A DNA stretch of 43,972 nucleotides, taken from contig CAJULH010000013.1 in NCBI GenBank assembly GCA_910587175.1, positions 1 through 43,972 on the forward strand, written 5' to 3'. How positions within the stretch are numbered: the stretch's first letter is position 1; each line of letters starts with the position of its first letter. The position numbers were made by a program, and so were the translations under genes. Under the pieces are notes generated by a model that saw only the letters and a list, made by a program, of their open reading frames with translations, was not told where the DNA came from and ran no database searches. Source of the DNA: Candidatus Gastranaerophilales bacterium. GTDB taxonomy: Bacteria; Cyanobacteriota; Vampirovibrionia; Gastranaerophilales; Gastranaerophilaceae. Shown piece by piece: positions 40,636-43,972 of this stretch.

Positions 40636-41826
40636 ATGACAGAAACATTAACAGCAAATAAAAAAGCAATATTTGGACTTTCAATGGGTCATTTTATGGT
40701 AGATTTATACGCATCTGCCCTTATTCCTTTATATCCCTTTCTGACATCCAAGCTTGGAATAAAACTTTCTACAATAAGCCTCATTATTGCCTGCGGGCAT
40801 CTTTTTTCTTCTATGATGCAGCCGTTGTTTGGTTTTTTTGCAGACAGAATGCACCATAGAACCTTTATGGTATGGGGGCTTATTATGGGCGCCATTTTTA
40901 TACCGCTGACTGTTGTTGTGGATAAAACCTGGATTATGGCTCTATTTTTGCTTCTTGGTATGTGTGGCAATGCACTATTTCACCCGCAGGTAACAAGTCT
41001 TGTGAATACTTTTAATTTCAATAATCCTAATCTTTCAAAATATATGGGTGCCTTTATGGGGCTTGGAACCATAGGATATGCATTAGGACCTGTATTATCT
41101 TCCACTTTGGTAGATAATTTCGGTGTATATTCTCTCTCATATGTTACAGTTTTAGGGGTATCAACCGCGCTTATTTTATATTTTCAGGTTCCAAAAATCC
41201 CTGCATCCACAATAAATAAAGCAAAAGAAAATTTCTTTAACATAATGAAAGAAATTTTAAAAAAGAAAACTTATCTTTCTTTAATTTGGATTGCAATCGT
41301 AAAATCAGGCATGAGCATAAGCTTTGGAACATATGCACCCTTTATGCTTAAAGAACGGGGGTTTACTTTAAGCCAAATTGGCATTATTGTTTCGCTTTTC
41401 TTTATCTTAAGCGGAGTTTCAATGCTAACAAGTTCTAAAATAGAAAAGAAAATAGGGGCCGAAAACATTATTAAACTTTCATTTTGGACTGTTTTGCCTT
41501 TGATTTTGCTTTTCATCCATACACTTGATAAATTCCCGCTTTTTGCAGTAGCTATCTTTATTTTGACCGGATATTTCACTTTCCTTTCTGTATCAGTAAC
41601 AATCGTTGCAGCACAAAACCTAATGAAAGAACACAAAGGTGTGATTTCGGGAGTAATGCAGGGATTCAGCTGGGGAATAGGCGCATTGAGTCTTGCTCCG
41701 TTAGGCTACATTGGTGAAATCTTTGGAATTGACAAGGTTATGATTTTAATGGCTCTTCTTGCTTTCTTTACCGGCTTTTTTGGTATCACAAAAGATTTAA
41801 AGCAAGTATTCAAAGAATGCGTGTAA
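40636..41826 (+). CDS. Major facilitator superfamily transporter, fosmidomycin-resistance-like
   Basis: A 396-residue transporter with 12 predicted helices. The start GLSMGHFMVDLYASALIPLYPFL and the motif FGFFADRMHHRTFMVWG (MFS motif A variant, G-x-x-x-D-R) resemble the Fsr (fosmidomycin resistance) family; LGTIGYALGPVLSS is the motif C-like region of helix 5, typical of exporters. AAAGGACT ribosome binding site. Substrate unknown; the family name does not establish drug resistance. Confidence 0.87.
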   Translation: MTETLTANKKAIFGLSMGHFMVDLYASALIPLYPFLTSKLGIKLSTISLIIACGHLFSSMMQPLFGFFADRMHHRTFMVWGLIMGAIFIPLTVVVDKTWIMALFLLLGMCGNALFHPQVTSLVNTFNFNNPNLSKYMGAFMGLGTIGYALGPVLSSTLVDNFGVYSLSYVTVLGVSTALILYFQVPKIPASTINKAKENFFNIMKEILKKKTYLSLIWIAIVKSGMSISFGTYAPFMLKERGFTLSQIGIIVSLFFILSGVSMLTSSKIEKKIGAENIIKLSFWTVLPLILLFIHTLDKFPLFAVAIFILTGYFTFLSVSVTIVAAQNLMKEHKGVISGVMQGFSWGIGALSLAPLGYIGEIFGIDKVMILMALLAFFTGFFGITKDLKQVFKECV

Positions 41827-41874
41827 GCTTGGAATTCTTATAATATCCTGCGTATAGCCTAGAATACACAAAAA

Positions 41875-41883
41875 TGCTATAAT
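41875..41883 (+). promoter_or_regulatory. Extended -10 promoter, leaderless start
   Basis: TGC precedes a perfect TATAAT (41878-41883); six nucleotides (TAAAGA) follow, then ATG at 41890. No ribosome binding site. Nearly identical to the arrangement at 391-405. Confidence 0.65.
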
Positions 41884-41889
41884 TAAAGA

Positions 41890-42123
41890 ATGGATGAATT
41901 AACCAAAACCAGAGTAGAAAATTTAGTATCCTTAAGGCAATTACTAACACAGGTATTGGTAGTACTTATTGGCGGAAGTATAGGAATTTTACTCACGGTA
42001 AATACTCCGCTAAAATGCGGACTCTTTGCTGCCGGTCTTGCATACACCATAATATTATTAAGAAAACTTAACGATATATCAAATGAATTAAAATCTTATT
42101 TATATAAAAGGAGAGATAAATAG
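41890..42123 (+). CDS. Small two-helix membrane protein, unknown family
   Basis: A 77-residue protein: a polar N-terminal helix, two membrane helices (about 19-37, LTQVLVVLIGGSIGILL; 43-58, CGLFAAGLAYTIILL) separated by NTPLK, then a charged helix with a basic end. The lack of a signal peptide and the basic ends suggest both termini in the cytoplasm. It is the first cistron of a coupled pair; its stop overlaps the next GTG by one base. Not recognised. Confidence 0.7.
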   Translation: MDELTKTRVENLVSLRQLLTQVLVVLIGGSIGILLTVNTPLKCGLFAAGLAYTIILLRKLNDISNELKSYLYKRRDK

Positions 42124-42227
42124 TGGAAACCTCAATATTTCAATGGGTTGGACTTGTTTGTATCACAATAGCATTATTTTGCACATTGCCCGCCTTTGAT
42201 TCAGGATATAAAAAAGAAAAGCACTAA
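42123..42227 (+). CDS. 34-residue single-span membrane peptide
   Basis: Starts with GTG overlapping the previous TAG stop (TAGTG). AAAGGAG lies 9 nt upstream. The peptide begins with ETSIFQWVGLVCITIALFC, a single membrane span, and ends in a charged GYKKEKH tail. Coupling with the upstream membrane protein suggests a two-component membrane assembly, like small subunit pairs of respiratory or transport complexes. Too short for family assignment. Confidence 0.6.
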   Translation: METSIFQWVGLVCITIALFCTLPAFDSGYKKEKH

Positions 42228-42405
42228 CACATCTGCCTTGCTAACAGCGCTTTATATATTTTTTGTAAACAAATGTTAAGCACCTTTAAACCTTTAAGAC
42301 AATTTTTAGAGAAAAAAATACTTTATTAATTCAGGAAGAGGCAAGTTGAATAAAATAAGCCTTCTTAGGATAAGGGATAATAAGTTTAAAGGGAGATAAA
42401 GGATT

Positions 42406-42678
42406 ATGGCAATAGGCGCAAGAGACAGAATTGATGCAATGCTTGTTAGAAAATATGCAATGCAGAAAGTGGATAACCCTATAATTCAAACCTCAATGGT
42501 AGACCCTGAAAAAATGTATGAAGCAATGAATGATTATGCGCAAATGCATTTAAGCATGTTAAATATCCAGCAAAAGCTGAAAGAAACTTGTATTAATGCA
42601 ATATCAGGAAGTATTAAATATACAAAATCCAGAAATATAAAAGTTAAAAAGCCTGAAGCACTTGCAACGGCACCATAA
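42406..42678 (+). CDS. Small helical protein, unknown function
   Basis: A 90-residue protein without signal peptide or membrane span. Helical throughout (RIDAMLVRKYAMQKVD, MYEAMNDYAQMHLSMLNIQQ), Met-rich, with a basic C-terminal segment (KSRNIKVKKPEAL). GGGAGATAAAGGATT precedes the ATG. Not recognised. The stretch before it (42228-42405) holds no gene; only a candidate promoter near 42347-42375. Confidence 0.6.
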   Translation: MAIGARDRIDAMLVRKYAMQKVDNPIIQTSMVDPEKMYEAMNDYAQMHLSMLNIQQKLKETCINAISGSIKYTKSRNIKVKKPEALATAP

Positions 42679-42686
42679 AACTTTTA

Positions 42687-42695
42687 TGGTAAAAT
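42687..42695 (+). promoter_or_regulatory. Extended -10 promoter of maf, near-leaderless
   Basis: TGG precedes TAAAAT (42690-42695). The ATG of maf at 42704 follows after eight nucleotides, without a ribosome binding site. The TATGGTAA core also appears in the speB and PfkB-like promoters. Confidence 0.45.
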
Positions 42696-42703
42696 CATAT
42701 GCT

Positions 42704-43399
42704 ATGAAGATATTTTTAGCATCAAATTCACCAAGAAGAAAAGAAATTTTAACAAAAGGGAACATAGATTTTACGGTAGTAAAATCAAACTATAAGGAAG
42801 AAAGCTTCAAATTTTATAATGAAAGCTTTATAAAAAAGAACTCTTTGTACAAAGCTCTGGATGCTGCAAATAACATAGATTTTCCTGCAGTAATCATAGG
42901 AGCAGATACAATGGTAATCCTCAGGGAAGGTATGTGTGATGTGTGTTTATTAAAGCCTCAAGATTTTAATGAGGCTTTTTTGATGTTAAAAAGACTTTCA
43001 GGAAAAACACACAAAGTAGCAACATCAATCTCTTTGGTTCAAACGCCCGGATTTAAAAATCCGGCAAAAGAGGAGCCAAATCCTGATAATTTCAGACATC
43101 TGACAGAAAATGAAGAAACATTTGTAAAATTCAGAAAGCTTTCAGATGATGAAATTAAAGAATATTTAAATATTTTTAAACCTTTCGATAAAGCCGGAGG
43201 TTATGGCATTCAGGATTTTATAGTGCCGGATGAAACCAAAAATTATAAACCCTCAAAAGATTTTAAAACCCTTATGCCAGGTAAAGAAAGCTTTATACAA
43301 GAAATCAGGGGGGATTATTACAATGTTATGGGTATGTCGTTAGATATGCTAAAAAATCTGTTTGAAAAATTTCAGAAAAATATCAAGATAGCAGATTAA
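42704..43399 (+). CDS. Maf-like nucleotide pyrophosphatase with insertion
   Basis: A 231-residue Maf-family protein, which hydrolyses non-canonical or pyrimidine nucleoside triphosphates. ASNSPRRKEIL, IGADTMV, MLKRLSGKTHKVATSISLV and KAGGYGIQ are the family motifs; the last part, EIRGDYYNVMGM, is the usual GdyxNVxGlP ending with Met for Leu/Pro. It is about 35 residues longer than usual Maf; extra sequence sits at about 113-138 and 173-195. The start at 42704 fits the family; the frame-open upstream extension to 42662 is not family sequence. Confidence 0.86.
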   Translation: MKIFLASNSPRRKEILTKGNIDFTVVKSNYKEESFKFYNESFIKKNSLYKALDAANNIDFPAVIIGADTMVILREGMCDVCLLKPQDFNEAFLMLKRLSGKTHKVATSISLVQTPGFKNPAKEEPNPDNFRHLTENEETFVKFRKLSDDEIKEYLNIFKPFDKAGGYGIQDFIVPDETKNYKPSKDFKTLMPGKESFIQEIRGDYYNVMGMSLDMLKNLFEKFQKNIKIAD

Positions 43400-43484
43400 T
43401 CTATGGTAATTAATACTAAGCTTGCGCATTTAATTTTTGCATAGTTTAATGATAAATAGGATAAATATTTAATAGGGCAGATCA

Positions 43485-43972
43485 ATGAACTTAATAGAAA
43501 AAATAATTTTTAACATAAAGCATTTATATAATAAAGAATTTCATCATTGTCCAATTTGCGGCACAACACACAGATTTAAAGAATTTGGCAATCCAATAAG
43601 AAGAGAACATGTACGCTGCAAATATTGTAATTCACTTGAGCGTCACAGATTTGTATATTACCTTTATAAAGATTTTTTAAAAACTAAAACTCCGATTGAC
43701 ATATTACATACAGCACCTGAAAAATGTTTTGCCGATATTATAGCAAAAAATAAAAATATAAAATATATTCCCGTTGATTTAAATCCTGAAAACTACAGCT
43801 TCACAAACTGTAAGAAAGAAGATGCCACCAATTTAAGTTTTGATAATAATACATTTGATTACATTTTATCAAACCATGTTATGGAACACATTAAAGAAGA
43901 AGAGAAATTTTTATCAGAATTTTTAAGAGTTTTAAAACCAGGCGGAAGAATATATCTTACAATACCAATAGA
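43485..43972 (+). CDS. Class I SAM-dependent methyltransferase, truncated by window edge
   Basis: The first 162 residues of a methyltransferase. An N-terminal zinc knuckle (HCPICGTTHRF and VRCKYCNSLERHRF; four Cys) precedes a Methyltransf_11-like Rossmann fold (PIDILHTAPEKCF, YIPVDLNP, EDATNLSFDNNTFDYILSN, HVMEHI, LRVLKPGGRIYLTIP). This zinc-plus-methyltransferase layout is common among enzymes of surface-glycan clusters. The frame continues off the right edge without a stop. Ribosome binding site: AGGGCAG. Confidence 0.82.
   Translation, partial: MNLIEKIIFNIKHLYNKEFHHCPICGTTHRFKEFGNPIRREHVRCKYCNSLERHRFVYYLYKDFLKTKTPIDILHTAPEKCFADIIAKNKNIKYIPVDLNPENYSFTNCKKEDATNLSFDNNTFDYILSNHVMEHIKEEEKFLSEFLRVLKPGGRIYLTIPI

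Noticed and set aside
1..43972. CRISPR array, prophage or insertion sequence
   Set aside because: No regularly spaced direct repeats, no integrase, transposase or phage structural gene cluster; the collar-like domain at 4222-4578 is a single isolated protein.

Overview
The window reads like a chromosome segment of an AT-rich, Gram-negative-type bacterium most like the Gastranaerophilales (Vampirovibrionia, formerly Melainabacteria), the non-photosynthetic gut relatives of Cyanobacteria. This is inferred from gene content: Ycf29-like NarL-type response regulators, a bifunctional-nuclease (DUF151) protein, CsaB, a MacA-MacB-TolC export operon, and many lineage-restricted membrane or coiled-coil proteins. 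No marker gene such as 16S rRNA is present, so the placement is tentative. There is no prophage, IS element or CRISPR array; most of the window is chromosomal core with accessory pockets.

Layout. 1-4.2 kb: gatC (minus), two NarL/LuxR response regulators, a pentapeptide-repeat protein and a tandem pair of exported proteins resembling half of TolC. 4.2-7.9 kb (minus): a pilin-like protein ending in a phage-tail-collar-like domain, then a three-gene operon of unrecognised membrane/coiled-coil proteins behind a short cobalamin riboswitch. 8.0-12.6 kb: tolC-macA-macB(ATPase)-macB(permease). 12.6-13.5 kb: a gene-free stretch with strong hairpins and tRNA-Leu(UAA). 13.5-24.1 kb: DUF1858, DUF151, a glycine-zipper protein, agmatinase-like SpeB, CoaE, a BI-1 family protein, RecJ, a ferredoxin, DUF2023, a B12-binding radical SAM enzyme and an SDR. 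24.2-29.5 kb: one plus-strand run of a degenerate PfkB-fold protein, CsaB, a HisA-HisI-HisE triple fusion, HisD and a DUF374 acyltransferase. 29.6-34.7 kb: an HNH protein with a 13-G tract, then ftsH-acsD-acsC (minus). 34.7-44 kb: FolK, a BaiN-like flavoprotein, a YhcC-like radical SAM protein with a small zinc ribbon, SurE, a candidate type I toxin-antitoxin locus, PurH, an MFS transporter, small membrane proteins, Maf and a truncated methyltransferase.

Most notable. (1) 38.68-38.92 kb: on the minus strand a 26-residue hydrophobic peptide behind an excellent Shine-Dalgarno sequence, in a transcript whose ends can pair; on the plus strand an 83-nt antisense RNA with its own promoter and terminator. 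This looks like an undescribed type I toxin-antitoxin pair. (2) A cobalamin riboswitch with a readable switching mechanism in front of unknown membrane proteins. (3) Both corrinoid iron-sulfur protein subunits (AcsC, AcsD) without the rest of the Wood-Ljungdahl enzymes, next to ftsH. With the B12-binding radical SAM enzyme, corrinoid use is a theme here. (4) At least five, probably seven, promoters place the start site on or beside the ATG with no Shine-Dalgarno sequence, suggesting leaderless mRNAs are common in this organism.
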